Positions 34,176 to 42,985 of a stretch of 64,000 nucleotides of DNA are shown here, one piece after another. Position numbers and translations under genes: made by a program. The stretch is taken from NCBI RefSeq assembly GCF_012931985.1, contig NZ_JAAFGM010000004.1, positions 1 through 64,000 of the forward strand, given 5' to 3'. Within the stretch, counting starts at the first letter, position 1, and every line of letters starts with the position of its first letter. The stretch is from Candidatus Roseilinea sp. NK_OTU-006. GTDB lineage: Bacteria > Chloroflexota > Anaerolineae > J036 > Brachytrichaceae. Under the pieces are notes generated by a model. The model was not told the DNA's origin. It saw nothing but the letters and a program-made list of their open reading frames with translations, and made no database searches.

Positions 34176-35332
34176 TACAAGAACATCGGCTTATTCTCGA
34201 CGTTGCGCACGCGCGGCCGATAGTGTTCGGCGTCGTACAGTTCGGCGACATCAAGCGGGCGCGGCCCCCCCCCTACTTCGGTCAGCGGGACGCTGGTGTA
34301 CTTGCCGCCCTGTAGCGCAACCATCCGGCCGTAGCGCCCTTGCAAGAGCAAATCGGCCGCCAACGCGCCGAAGTTGCTGGACACCATCACATCCAACGCG
34401 TCCGGCGCCCCGGAGCGCATCAGATACGCCACGTTCTGATACATCGTGTGCTCGCCGGTGAGGCGCTTGATCTGCTCGCTGATGTAATCGCCGATGCCGC
34501 CCAGCTTGCGGTGCCCGTAGGCGTCGGCCTCGCCGCGTTCGATCATCGCGCCATCCTTCGGCCGCGCGCCCTCCGAAACGACCAGCATCGCATAGTTGCT
34601 CGGATTGGTGCGCTTGTCGCACAACAAATAGTCGCACAGCTTCTCGATGTCGAACGGCACCTCGGCGATCAAGCAGCGATCCACGTTGCCCAGATAGGAG
34701 GACACAAGCGCAGTCTCGCCGCTATAACGCCCGAACAGCTCGATCACAGCGATGCGCTCGTGGCTGCCGGTGCAGGTGCGCATATTGTGGATGAAGTCGA
34801 GGGCGCGGGTGACCGCCGTGCTGAAACCGATGCAGTAATCGGTGCCGCGCACGTCGTTATCCATCGTCTTGGGGATGGCCACGATCGGGAAGCCCTCGTT
34901 GTGCAACCGCAGCGAATAGCTGAGCGTGTCGTCGCCGCCGATGGTGATGAGCGCCTCTATGCCCAAGAACCGCAACACACTCAACACGTGCTGAGTGAAG
35001 TCGTAGCGGTCGGCCAGGCCGCTGGCAAACACCGTAGTGTGTTTGAGGAACTCCGGCACGTCTTTAGCTTTCACGTTGGCCGGGTTGGTGCGGCTGGTGT
35101 GCAGAAAGGTGCCGCCGGTGCGATCCACCGTGCGCACGGCGTTGCGGTCGAGCCGCATGGTGAACTGCTGTGCGCTCGTCTCGTCGTCCATGTTGAAGTG
35201 CAGCAGGCCATACCAGCCGCGCCGGATGCCAATCATCTCGTGGCCGGCGTCGAGCAATCGGATCGTCGCCGCTTTGATAGCCGAGTTCAAACCCGGCACA
35301 TCGCCGCCGCCCGTCAAAATTCCAATTCGCAT
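34172..35332 (-). CDS. 6-phosphofructokinase, residues suggest pyrophosphate dependence
   Basis: A 386-residue phosphofructokinase: [17 protein letters not shown] phosphate loop, IGGDDT (132-136), the catalytic PKTMDND (154-160), and GRYSGETAL. Two positions separate ATP from pyrophosphate enzymes. Here the first is Asp135 (GGDD rather than GGDG) and the second is Lys155 (PKT rather than PGT), both the pyrophosphate-type residues. It would then phosphorylate fructose 6-phosphate reversibly. AGGAGG precedes ATG 35332, one of the clearest Shine-Dalgarno sequences here. Function as a PFK is firm; phosphate donor is inferred. Confidence 0.9.
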   Translation of the reverse strand: MRIGILTGGGDVPGLNSAIKAATIRLLDAGHEMIGIRRGWYGLLHFNMDDETSAQQFTMRLDRNAVRTVDRTGGTFLHTSRTNPANVKAKDVPEFLKHTTVFASGLADRYDFTQHVLSVLRFLGIEALITIGGDDTLSYSLRLHNEGFPIVAIPKTMDNDVRGTDYCIGFSTAVTRALDFIHNMRTCTGSHERIAVIELFGRYSGETALVSSYLGNVDRCLIAEVPFDIEKLCDYLLCDKRTNPSNYAMLVVSEGARPKDGAMIERGEADAYGHRKLGGIGDYISEQIKRLTGEHTMYQNVAYLMRSGAPDALDVMVSSNFGALAADLLLQGRYGRMVALQGGKYTSVPLTEVGGGPRPLDVAELYDAEHYRPRVRNVENKPMFLY

Positions 35333-35473
35333 AATATCCCTCCTGATGTTTTGAGAATGCGTTTCTCTTGGGTTTCAACTCTCCATTTCTCTAAAACGGT
35401 TCAGCAAGCTGAGCAAGTCTTACAAAAGCGCATGGACATGTGGGCCTTCCTCTGGAATCAACACTATGCAGAC

Positions 35474-36067
35474 TCAGGCGCTCAGCATTTGTTCGAGACG
35501 CGCTTTGACGAGCGGCCACTCGTCATCAATCACGCTATAAATCACCGACGAACGCGGGTAGCCATCCGGCATGATCATGTGCTTGCGCAATACGCCTTCG
35601 CGCACAGCGCCCAAGCGTTCAATCGCGCGCTGGCTGCGTTCGTTGCGCAGATCAGTCTTGAGTTGCACGCGAATGCACCCCAGCACCTCGAAAGCATGCT
35701 TCAGCAGCAGGTATTTACACTCTGTGTTCATCGCAGTGCGACGGTACGCCTTGCCATACCAGGTGCCGCCGATCTCCAGGCTGCGGTTCGGCCGGTCAAT
35801 CGTCATGTAGCGCGTCATGCCGGCTGCCGCGTCCGTCGCACAATCAAACACCGCAAAGCACAAATCGGTTCCGCGCGCCTGGCGCTCGAGCAAATCCTCG
35901 ATCAACGCGTGCAGCTTAGCCGGCGAGTTCATCTCACCGTAGGGCATATAGCGCCAGATCTCAGGCTCGGCAGCCTGCGGCCATAGTGCCTCAGCGTGTT
36001 CTATGCGCAGCGGCTCCAGCCTCACCCACCGTCCGGACAGGGTGACAGGCCGGACCTCCATCGCCAT
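35474..36067 (-). CDS. GNAT acetyltransferase, RimJ/RimL type
   Basis: A 197-residue N-acetyltransferase: SGRWVRLEPLRIEHAEALW at the N-terminus, EIGGTWYGKAYRRTAMNTECK for acetyl-CoA binding, and VQLKTDLRNERSQRAIERLG near the C-terminus. RimJ/RimL relatives acetylate protein N-termini or small molecules; the target is unknown. TATAAT (36076-36081 on this strand) lies eight bases before the ATG and there is no Shine-Dalgarno. The gene is divergent from the nuo operon. Confidence 0.88.
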   Translation of the reverse strand: MAMEVRPVTLSGRWVRLEPLRIEHAEALWPQAAEPEIWRYMPYGEMNSPAKLHALIEDLLERQARGTDLCFAVFDCATDAAAGMTRYMTIDRPNRSLEIGGTWYGKAYRRTAMNTECKYLLLKHAFEVLGCIRVQLKTDLRNERSQRAIERLGAVREGVLRKHMIMPDGYPRSSVIYSVIDDEWPLVKARLEQMLSA

Positions 36068-36188
36068 GCCGCAGAATTATAGTTAATTTGACACCAAGCG
36101 GCGAGGTCAGATGGAGCCGCCGGCGTATACTTCATGCCCGACCTAGGCAAGTGGTGACCATGAGAAGCTTGAAAAGGCCGAACAAACC

Positions 36189-36218
36189 TTGACGCTATAA
36201 AGCGCTTGCGGCTATAAT
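36189..36218 (+). promoter_or_regulatory. Promoter of the nuo-atp operon
   Basis: TTGACG (36189-36194) and TATAAT (36213-36218) are separated by 18 bases, the best sigma-70-type promoter in the window. Transcription would start near 36225, giving a leader of about 100 bases before nuoA that contains a strong hairpin. Confidence 0.65.
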
Positions 36219-36258
36219 GCTCACGCTTTGTGAAGTTTGGCACTTGTCCGGATCTCCG

Positions 36259-36308
36259 TTAGCCACAGTGCCGCGAAAGACGATCGTTCGTAGCGGCGCT
36301 GTGGCTAA
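36259..36308 (+). promoter_or_regulatory. Long hairpin in the 5' leader of the nuo operon
   Basis: TTAGCCACAGTGCCGC (36259-36274) pairs with GCGGCGCTGTGGCTAA (36293-36308): 16 pairs with one G-U, around an 18-base loop. It lies between the promoter and the nuoA start at 36324. There is no T run after it, so it is not a simple terminator. It could be a protein- or RNA-binding leader element or an mRNA stabiliser. Confidence 0.6.
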
Positions 36309-36323
36309 ATCGTGCATAAGCCT

Positions 36324-36680
36324 ATGAGAACAGACTTTGCGTTCGTCGGTGTGATGTTGGTTACGGCTGCGTTGCTCATGGGAGTGACGCTCATCGCCGC
36401 TTCACTATTACGCCCCAAGAAGCCCAGCAAAGCAAAGCTCGAGACGTATGAGTGCGGCATGCAGACGGTCGGCGATACCTGGGTGCAGTTCCGCGTGCAG
36501 TACTACGTCATCGCCCTGGTGTTTGTGCTGTTCGACATCGAGGCGATCCTGCTCTTCCCGATCGCTGTGGCGTTTAACTCACTGACGTTCTTCGCCGTCG
36601 CCAACGTCATCCTTTTCATCGTCGTGCTGCTGATCGCACTGCTATATGCCTGGCGCAAAGGCGCGCTGGATTGGGAATAG
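36324..36680 (+). CDS. nuoA: NADH-quinone oxidoreductase subunit A
   Basis: A 118-residue subunit with three membrane helices at the base of complex I. The conserved loop reads KAKLETYECGMQTVGDTW, with the Cys that senses the active/deactive state in mitochondria, and YVIALVFVLFDIEAILLFP with the acidic residues of helix 2. ATG 36324 gives a standard N-terminus; ATG 36312 adds four residues. First gene of the operon. Confidence 0.95.
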   Translation: MRTDFAFVGVMLVTAALLMGVTLIAASLLRPKKPSKAKLETYECGMQTVGDTWVQFRVQYYVIALVFVLFDIEAILLFPIAVAFNSLTFFAVANVILFIVVLLIALLYAWRKGALDWE

Positions 36681-36740
36681 GAAGAGGAGCACATATCGTG
36701 GGGCAGCCCAACCGGCTGCCGGCTGCCGAGACCTGATTCT

Positions 36741-37994
36741 ATGGACTTGATCAACGATCTGCTCAAGATTATTGGCGACTTCATCGCAGGAATCATCAAC
36801 AGCATCTTCGGATTCAGCCCCTTCCTCGCCGACCTCGTCACCATGGGGCTGGCGGCGGTCATGTTGTGCACCTTCGCCGCATTGTCGTTCATGGGGCTGA
36901 CGTACGTTGAGCGCAAGGTTGTCGCGCGCATCCAAGACCGAGTCGGCCCTAATCAGGCTGGGCCATTTGGGCTGCTCCAGCCCATCGCCGACGGCATCAA
37001 GATGTTCACCAAGGAAGACACCACGCCGGCGACTGCGGATCGCTGGGTGTATAACCTCGCGCCGCTGGTCATCGCGGTGTTCGCCCTGACGACCTACGCG
37101 GTGCTGCCGTTCGCGCCGGGCGTGGTGGGCACCAATCTGAACGTGGGCGTGTTCTACATCATCGCCATGGGCTCGGGCAGCATTGTGGCCATCATCATGG
37201 CGGGTTGGGGCAGCAACAACAAGTATGCCTTGCTGGGCGCCTTCCGCACAGTGGCGCAACTGGTCGGTTACGAGGTGCCGATGCTGTTGAACGTGCTGCC
37301 GGTGGTGATGATCACCGGCTCGCTCAGCCTCGTAGACATCATCAACCAACAAACGACGCTGAACGGCAACCCCGGCATCCCCTTCATCGTGTTCTTCCCG
37401 TTCAGTGCGCTGGTCTTCCTGATCAGCGGCATCGCCGAGACCGGGCGCTCGCCGTTCGACCTATTGGAGGCGGAGTCGGAGATCGTCGCCGGCTTCCACG
37501 TCGAATATAGCGGCATGAAATTTGCGCTGTTCTTCCTCGGCGAATACGTCAACGCGCTGGCCGTGGCGTTTGTGTTCTCGACGCTGTTCCTGGGCGGTTA
37601 CGCTGGCCCGGTGCTGCCACCCTACATCTGGTTGATGCTCAAAGCCGCCGTCGTCTTCTTCATCTTCATGTGGCTGCGCGGCACGCTGCCGCGCGTCCGC
37701 GTGGACCAGATGCACAACTTGAACTGGAAGTTCTTCGTGCCGGTTTCGATCGTGCATCTGGTCGTGGTCATGGCGTTGATGAAACTCTTCGTGACCAGCC
37801 CGGCGCTGGCACAGGCCAACGGCGGCGTCCTTGTCACGCCGGGCGCGCAAGCGGCGATTCTGTTCGTGGCAAGCCTGCTCATCCTCATTGGCTCGCTGGC
37901 GGTTGTGGCGCGGCGCGCGCGCATCCTGCGCCTGCAGGAAGCGGCCGTGCTCGAGCAACGCCGAGCGGAGAACATCGCCGCAGTGAGCGCCTAG
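36741..37994 (+). CDS. nuoH: NADH-quinone oxidoreductase subunit H
   Basis: The 417-residue quinone-chamber subunit, with eight or more membrane helices. Conserved features are VERKVVARIQDRVGPNQAGP, GLLQPIADGIKMFTKED, and the acidic loop AETGRSPFDLLEAESEIVAG followed by FHVEYSGMKFALFFLGEY. It links quinone reduction to the proton-pumping arm. The C-terminus carries ~40 extra residues after the last helix (ARRARILRLQEAAVLEQRRA). It directly follows nuoA: the usual nuoB, C, D and I genes are absent. Confidence 0.96.
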   Translation: MDLINDLLKIIGDFIAGIINSIFGFSPFLADLVTMGLAAVMLCTFAALSFMGLTYVERKVVARIQDRVGPNQAGPFGLLQPIADGIKMFTKEDTTPATADRWVYNLAPLVIAVFALTTYAVLPFAPGVVGTNLNVGVFYIIAMGSGSIVAIIMAGWGSNNKYALLGAFRTVAQLVGYEVPMLLNVLPVVMITGSLSLVDIINQQTTLNGNPGIPFIVFFPFSALVFLISGIAETGRSPFDLLEAESEIVAGFHVEYSGMKFALFFLGEYVNALAVAFVFSTLFLGGYAGPVLPPYIWLMLKAAVVFFIFMWLRGTLPRVRVDQMHNLNWKFFVPVSIVHLVVVMALMKLFVTSPALAQANGGVLVTPGAQAAILFVASLLILIGSLAVVARRARILRLQEAAVLEQRRAENIAAVSA

Positions 37995-38007
37995 GCCCGG
38001 TTGACCC

Positions 38008-38745
38008 ATGACGAATTCGGAAATCATGACGATCCATCAAGCGCTTTTCATCGTGATGGCCCTGGCCGTCCTCGGGTCGGCCATCTTCGTTGTCACCACC
38101 AGCAACCTCTTTCGTGCGGCGCTGATGCTGATCCTCACATTTTTCGGCATCGCGGGGTTGTTCGTGTTGCTGGACATCGGCCTGTTCGCCGTGGCGCAGG
38201 TGCTGATCTACATCGGCGCCATCTCCATTTTGATCATCTTCGCCGTGATGCTCACACGCGGCATGCAGGGCATGGTGCCGCGCAACTCACAGGCGGTCGC
38301 CGCGGCTGTGACTGCGGGGATCATCTTCGCAGTGCTGCTGCTGCTGTTCGGCCCATTCCGTGTGACGGTTGATGTTGCGCGCTGGCCGGTCTTCTCGCTG
38401 TTTGCCGGCAACGCTTCTCCCCGCGACGTTGGCGGCATCGCGTGGACGCCCCCCAATCAGCCAATCCCGGCCATGCCGGAGACTTACATCGCCGATTTTG
38501 GCCGCTCACTGGTGGACGGGAACCAGTATCTACTGCCTTTCTTGCTGATCGCCTTCTTGGTCGATGTGGTGCTGGCTGGCGCGATCTTCATCGCGCGCCA
38601 ACGCCGACCGGCCGAGATCATTGAGGATCGCCGTCGCCAGGCCGAAGAAGCTGCCGAGGAAGCCGAAGCAATGCGGCAGGCTGGTATGACGCCGGATGTT
38701 GCGCCGCTGCCGGAAGGCGCAGTGGCTTCAACCGCCGAACACTGA
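38008..38745 (+). CDS. nuoJ: NADH-quinone oxidoreductase subunit J
   Basis: A 245-residue membrane subunit with the conserved third helix (LFVLLDIGLFAVAQVLIYIG) whose pi-bulge region twists during turnover. The C-terminal ~45 residues form a charged, probably helical tail (RRPAEIIEDRRRQAEEAAEE), longer than in Escherichia coli. It begins 13 bases after nuoH. Confidence 0.93.
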   Translation: MTNSEIMTIHQALFIVMALAVLGSAIFVVTTSNLFRAALMLILTFFGIAGLFVLLDIGLFAVAQVLIYIGAISILIIFAVMLTRGMQGMVPRNSQAVAAAVTAGIIFAVLLLLFGPFRVTVDVARWPVFSLFAGNASPRDVGGIAWTPPNQPIPAMPETYIADFGRSLVDGNQYLLPFLLIAFLVDVVLAGAIFIARQRRPAEIIEDRRRQAEEAAEEAEAMRQAGMTPDVAPLPEGAVASTAEH

Positions 38746-38774
38746 AACTCAAGCGCACTCCTGATCGAGGAATC

Positions 38775-39101
38775 ATGCAAAACTTGCTCAACGGAATCCC
38801 GCTGTGGTGGTATCTCGTCGTATCGGCGGCGCTGTTCTGCATCGGCCTATATGCCGTGCTGGCGCGCAAGAATGCCATCGCTTTGTTGATGGGCGTCGAG
38901 CTGATGCTGAACGCCGCCAACATCAATCTGCTGGCCTTCTGGCGCTATCTGACGCCCGCATCGTCTGGCGGGCTGGCTTTCGCAGCCTTCGTGCTCGTGA
39001 TCGCTGCCGCCGAAGCTGCGGTCGGCCTCGCGCTGATTGTTTCGGTCTATCGCATCACTCGCAGCATTGACCCGGAGAAGCTAGACCAGATGAAGCTGTG
39101 A
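38775..39101 (+). CDS. nuoK: NADH-quinone oxidoreductase subunit K
   Basis: A 108-residue, three-helix subunit (MrpC-like). ALLMGVELMLNAANINLLAF keeps the essential Glu in helix 2, and FVLVIAAAEAAVGLALIVSV keeps the second conserved Glu in helix 3. It forms part of the proton route between subunits J and N. Spaced 29 bases from nuoJ. Confidence 0.95.
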   Translation: MQNLLNGIPLWWYLVVSAALFCIGLYAVLARKNAIALLMGVELMLNAANINLLAFWRYLTPASSGGLAFAAFVLVIAAAEAAVGLALIVSVYRITRSIDPEKLDQMKL

Positions 39102-39150
39102 TGACGTAAGACGCCACAGACGCCACCGACACAAACGACACCATCAACGC

Positions 39151-41340
39151 ATGTCGCACGAAACCCTGACTACACTGCTCTGGCTTGCGCCGCTGCCGCC
39201 GATCTTGGCGTTTGCGGTCATTGCGCTGTTCACCAATCGCCACCGGCAGACCAGCTCGACGATTGCCGTGCTCGCGATGATTGCATCTTTGGTGATGTCA
39301 TTCATCGTGTTCTTCAGCGTCTGGCAGATGAAAGACCTGGGCAAGAAGCCCATCGGTGGGCAGGTCGGCTGGTTGCCCACCGGCGAGACTGTCTTAAACA
39401 TCGGCGTCGTCGTGGATCCGCTCGGCGCGACCTTCCTGTTCATGGTGCCGCTGGCTTGCACGCTGATCTTCATTTACAGCATCGGCTACATGTCGGCGGA
39501 TCCACGCTACACGCGCTTCTTCGCCTACCTCAGCCTGTTCGCCGGCTCGATGATGGGCCTGGTGGTCAGCGACAACCTGCTCACCCTGTTCATCTTCTGG
39601 GAGCTGATGGGCTTTTGCTCCTACTCGCTGATCGGCTTCTTTTACCAGAAGCCCTCGGCCTACAAAGCGGCGGTCAAGGCTTTCATGACGACGCGCGTGG
39701 GCGACATGTTGCTGTTGCTGGGCATGGTGTATCTCTATGCCCAGACCGGCACCCTGAACTTCCACGCGATCCTGCACAACGAAGAGGTGCTGAAAGAGCT
39801 GGCCGCGACGCCGGCAGTGCTCGGGCTGGGCATTTCGGCTGCCGGGCTGATCGCCATCCTGATCTTCGGGGGCACAGTGGGCAAGAGCGCGCAGTGGCCG
39901 CTGCATGTGTGGTTGCCCGACGCCATGGAAGGCCCGACGCCGGTTTCGGCCATGATCCATGCTGCCACGATGGTGAGCGCTGGCATCTTCATGCTGCTGC
40001 GCTTCTTCCCGCTGCTGCTCGCTGCCGGCGAACACAGCGCAGCCTTTACCATCGTCGGCCTCATCGGGGCGTTCACCGCCTTCCTGGGCGCGACGATTGC
40101 CGTAGCGCAATACGACATCAAGCGCGTGCTGGCCTTCTCCACCATCTCGCAGCTCGGGTTCATGGTCGCGGCGGTTGGCATCGGCGCGTATGTGGCGGCG
40201 GCCTTCCATCTGCTCACGCATGCCTTCTTCAAGGCGCTGTTGTTCCTGGCTTCCGGCTCGGTCATCCACGGTATGGAGCATGGACACCACCACGTGAGCC
40301 ATGCCCACCACTCAGGCCATGAGGGCCATCCGGCGCACGGGCACGATGCACACAGCGAACACACCGATCCCACCGGCGATGACGGGCACGCATTCGACCC
40401 ACAGGACATGCGCAACATGGGTGGGTTGCGCGCGCGCATGCCGATCACATTCGTCACGTTCCTGATCGGCGGCCTGGCGCTGGCCGGCTTCCCGTTCATC
40501 ACCGCCGGTTTCTGGAGCAAAGATGAGATCTTTGCCGATGCGTACTACCATGGTCTGGTGAAGGGCGATGGCTTGGCGACGCTCGTCTTTCTGGTGTTGG
40601 TGGTCAGCGCGCTTTTGACGGCGTTCTACACCATGCGCCAGATCGCCATGACCTTCCTCGGCCAGCCGCGCACCGAAGCGGCTGCGCACGCAACCGAAAG
40701 CGTCCCCTCAATGACCTTCCCGCTGATCGTCCTGGCCGTCTTCGCGCTGTTCATCGGTTTCATCAACATCCCGAAGGACTTCCCGATCTTCGGTGCACTG
40801 ATGGGCGATGGCGCCTTTTGGTTGAAGAACTTCATCGCCAGCATGCTGCTGGAGAAGCCGGAGCCGCTGGCATTCAACATCGTGCCGGTGTTGTTCTCGA
40901 TCGGCGTGGCGCTGGGCGGCCTGGCGCTCGGGTGGTTGGTCTATGCGCGCAACCCGCTGCAGGCCGGCCAGACCGACCCGGTGGAGAAGCTGCCGGTGTT
41001 CAACTTCCTCTATCACCGCTGGTACTGGGACGAGTTGTATCGCAAGATCTTCATCAATCCGCTACAAGCCATCGCCGATAACTACTCGCGCGTGGTGGAC
41101 AAGGGTGTGATTGATCGCATCCTGGAAGGGGGTTACGCCCTCGGCGCGCGCGTGACGCAGGGCTTTGCCGAGTTCGACCGCGTCGTGATCACCGGCTTCT
41201 CCGATGCTGTGGGCCGCTTCTTCCGCAGCCTGGGTGATTGGGGACGCGAACTACAGACCGGACAAGTGCAGAACTACCTGCTGTCCGGCCTGATCATGGT
41301 CATCGCGATTCTGGTGTTCTTCTTGTTCCTGTTTCAGTGA
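39151..41340 (+). CDS. nuoL: NADH-quinone oxidoreductase subunit L
   Basis: A 729-residue antiporter-like subunit at the tip of the membrane arm (E. coli NuoL has 613). Proton-path residues are present: Glu in FIFWELMGFCSYSL, Lys in GGTVGKSAQWPLHVWLPDA, and the downstream His and Lys sites. Two extensions explain the length. One is a loop after helix 10 with about 14 His (around HGMEHGHHHVSHAHHSGHEG). The other is a C-terminal lateral helix region in which about 74 residues separate DELY from LQTGQV. The long lateral helix fits a complex with an extra NuoM. Confidence 0.95.
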   Translation: MSHETLTTLLWLAPLPPILAFAVIALFTNRHRQTSSTIAVLAMIASLVMSFIVFFSVWQMKDLGKKPIGGQVGWLPTGETVLNIGVVVDPLGATFLFMVPLACTLIFIYSIGYMSADPRYTRFFAYLSLFAGSMMGLVVSDNLLTLFIFWELMGFCSYSLIGFFYQKPSAYKAAVKAFMTTRVGDMLLLLGMVYLYAQTGTLNFHAILHNEEVLKELAATPAVLGLGISAAGLIAILIFGGTVGKSAQWPLHVWLPDAMEGPTPVSAMIHAATMVSAGIFMLLRFFPLLLAAGEHSAAFTIVGLIGAFTAFLGATIAVAQYDIKRVLAFSTISQLGFMVAAVGIGAYVAAAFHLLTHAFFKALLFLASGSVIHGMEHGHHHVSHAHHSGHEGHPAHGHDAHSEHTDPTGDDGHAFDPQDMRNMGGLRARMPITFVTFLIGGLALAGFPFITAGFWSKDEIFADAYYHGLVKGDGLATLVFLVLVVSALLTAFYTMRQIAMTFLGQPRTEAAAHATESVPSMTFPLIVLAVFALFIGFINIPKDFPIFGALMGDGAFWLKNFIASMLLEKPEPLAFNIVPVLFSIGVALGGLALGWLVYARNPLQAGQTDPVEKLPVFNFLYHRWYWDELYRKIFINPLQAIADNYSRVVDKGVIDRILEGGYALGARVTQGFAEFDRVVITGFSDAVGRFFRSLGDWGRELQTGQVQNYLLSGLIMVIAILVFFLFLFQ

Positions 41341-41391
41341 AGGCATGAATTTTGGGACGGGGGATTGGTCTCCGGTCTCACGGCGACAACG

Positions 41392-42981
41392 ATGAATCTA
41401 CTGAGTACGAACCTGCTGTCGGTAATAACCTACCTGCCGCTGGTGGGCATGTTGCTGGTGCTGGTCACGCCATCCAACCAGACCCGGCTGATCAAATGGG
41501 GGTCCATCGCCTTCAGCCTGATTCCGCTGGGGCTTTCGGTTGCGGCGTGGGCCGGCTACGACCGCGCCCAGGGCGGCTACCAGTATCTGGAGAGCATGGT
41601 CTGGTTCCCCCAGATCAACTCGGTCTACAAAGTGGGCGTGGACGGCATCAGCCTGCCGCTGGTGGTGCTCACCTGCTTCCTCACACCGCTGGCGATGATC
41701 TTCTCGCTCAACATCGAGCGCAGCCCCAAGGCGTACTTCGCGCTCTTCTTCCTATTGCAGACGACGGTGCTGGGCGTGTTCATCGCGCTCGACCTCATCC
41801 TGTTCTTCCTGTTCTATGAGGTCAGCCTGGTGCCGATGTACTTCCTCATCAGCCAGTGGGGCGGGGCGAACCGGCGCTATGCCTCCTTCAAGTTCATCCT
41901 CTACACGATGTTCGCCAGCTTGGGCATGTTGCTGGCGATCCAGGTGATCGGCCTGGCCTCCAAGAGCTTCGACCTCACGTATCTCGAATCGTCGCTTGGC
42001 CGTCCGTTCACCGGCAACAACCAGGTCGAGTTCTTCGGCTGGGATCCGACCGTCTGGAAGGCCATCGCATTCATCGCCTTCAGCATCGCCTTCGCGCTGA
42101 AAATCCCGATCTGGCCGCTGCACACCTGGCTGCCCGACGCGCACACCGAGGCGCCGACCGGCGGCTCGATGATGCTGGCCGGCATTCTGCTTAAGCTCGG
42201 CGGCTACGGCTTCTTCCGGCTGGTCATGCCCCTCTTCCCCGATGTATTCTCGCAGCCGGTGTTGCCCGGGCTGAGCGTGTTCGGCGCGCCGCTCAACTAC
42301 AGCGTGCTGCTGGCCCTGCTGGCCTTCCTGAGCATCCTGCTGGGGGCATTCGCCGCCTGGGGACAGACCGACTTCAAGCGGCTGGTCGCCTATTCTTCCA
42401 TCAACCACATGGGCTTTGTAGCGCTGGGCATCGCCTCGGCGGGATTGGCGCTGGCGCCCAATTCCACCGTGCGCGAAATTGACGCCACCATCGCCGGCAG
42501 CGGCGCCGTGCTACAAATGGTGACGCACGGCCTCTCCTCGGCAGCCATGTTCGCCCTGGTCGGCGTGGTGTACGAACGCGCCCACACGCGCGACCTGAAT
42601 CAATATGGCGGCCTGTGGACGATCATGCCGATCTACGGCGCCGTGCTCATCTTCTGCTCGATGGGTTCGCTGGGGTTGCCCGGCCTGTCTGGATTCGTGA
42701 GCGAATTCATGGTCACGCGCGGCGCGTGGTCGGTGCACACCCTGCTCACCATCCTCTCGATGGCCGGCTTGCTCATCACCGGCATCTACATCCTCAAGGC
42801 GATCCAGAAAGTGCTGCATGGGCCGCTGGGTGAAGCGTGGCGGCATCATCCGCTGCCGGACATGAACTTCGCCGAGATCCTCGGCATCGCCCCGTTGATA
42901 GGCGCGATGTTGATGCTGGGCGTGTGGCCGGCGCTGGCGCTCAATGTGATTAACGTAGGCGTGCAAGGGTTGTTAAGGTAG
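41392..42981 (+). CDS. nuoM: NADH-quinone oxidoreductase subunit M, first copy
   Basis: A 529-residue antiporter-like proton pump with 14 helices. Glu143 (LFYEVSLVPMY), Lys237 in helix 7 (FALKIPIWPLHTWLPDAH) and Lys268 in helix 8 (AGILLKLGGYG) are all kept, so a full proton channel is predicted. Start: ATG 41392 gives the usual N-terminus; a TTG at 41365 is an alternative. The second nuoM follows after five bases. Confidence 0.95.
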   Translation: MNLLSTNLLSVITYLPLVGMLLVLVTPSNQTRLIKWGSIAFSLIPLGLSVAAWAGYDRAQGGYQYLESMVWFPQINSVYKVGVDGISLPLVVLTCFLTPLAMIFSLNIERSPKAYFALFFLLQTTVLGVFIALDLILFFLFYEVSLVPMYFLISQWGGANRRYASFKFILYTMFASLGMLLAIQVIGLASKSFDLTYLESSLGRPFTGNNQVEFFGWDPTVWKAIAFIAFSIAFALKIPIWPLHTWLPDAHTEAPTGGSMMLAGILLKLGGYGFFRLVMPLFPDVFSQPVLPGLSVFGAPLNYSVLLALLAFLSILLGAFAAWGQTDFKRLVAYSSINHMGFVALGIASAGLALAPNSTVREIDATIAGSGAVLQMVTHGLSSAAMFALVGVVYERAHTRDLNQYGGLWTIMPIYGAVLIFCSMGSLGLPGLSGFVSEFMVTRGAWSVHTLLTILSMAGLLITGIYILKAIQKVLHGPLGEAWRHHPLPDMNFAEILGIAPLIGAMLMLGVWPALALNVINVGVQGLLR

Positions 42982-42985
42982 CTCA

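Noticed and set aside
34340-35986. 548-codon open frame on the plus strand opposite the phosphofructokinase and GNAT genes
   Set aside because: It is antisense to two well-supported genes and its composition (His, Arg, Gln, Val rich) is the usual shadow of GC-rich coding DNA.
36259-36308. Riboswitch before nuoA
   Set aside because: Only a simple hairpin is seen; no multi-helix ligand-binding fold or known riboswitch core could be recognised.
39102-39150. Further heptamer array between nuoK and nuoL
   Set aside because: Some GACGCCAC-like repetition is visible but the 7-base phase is not kept, so it is not counted.
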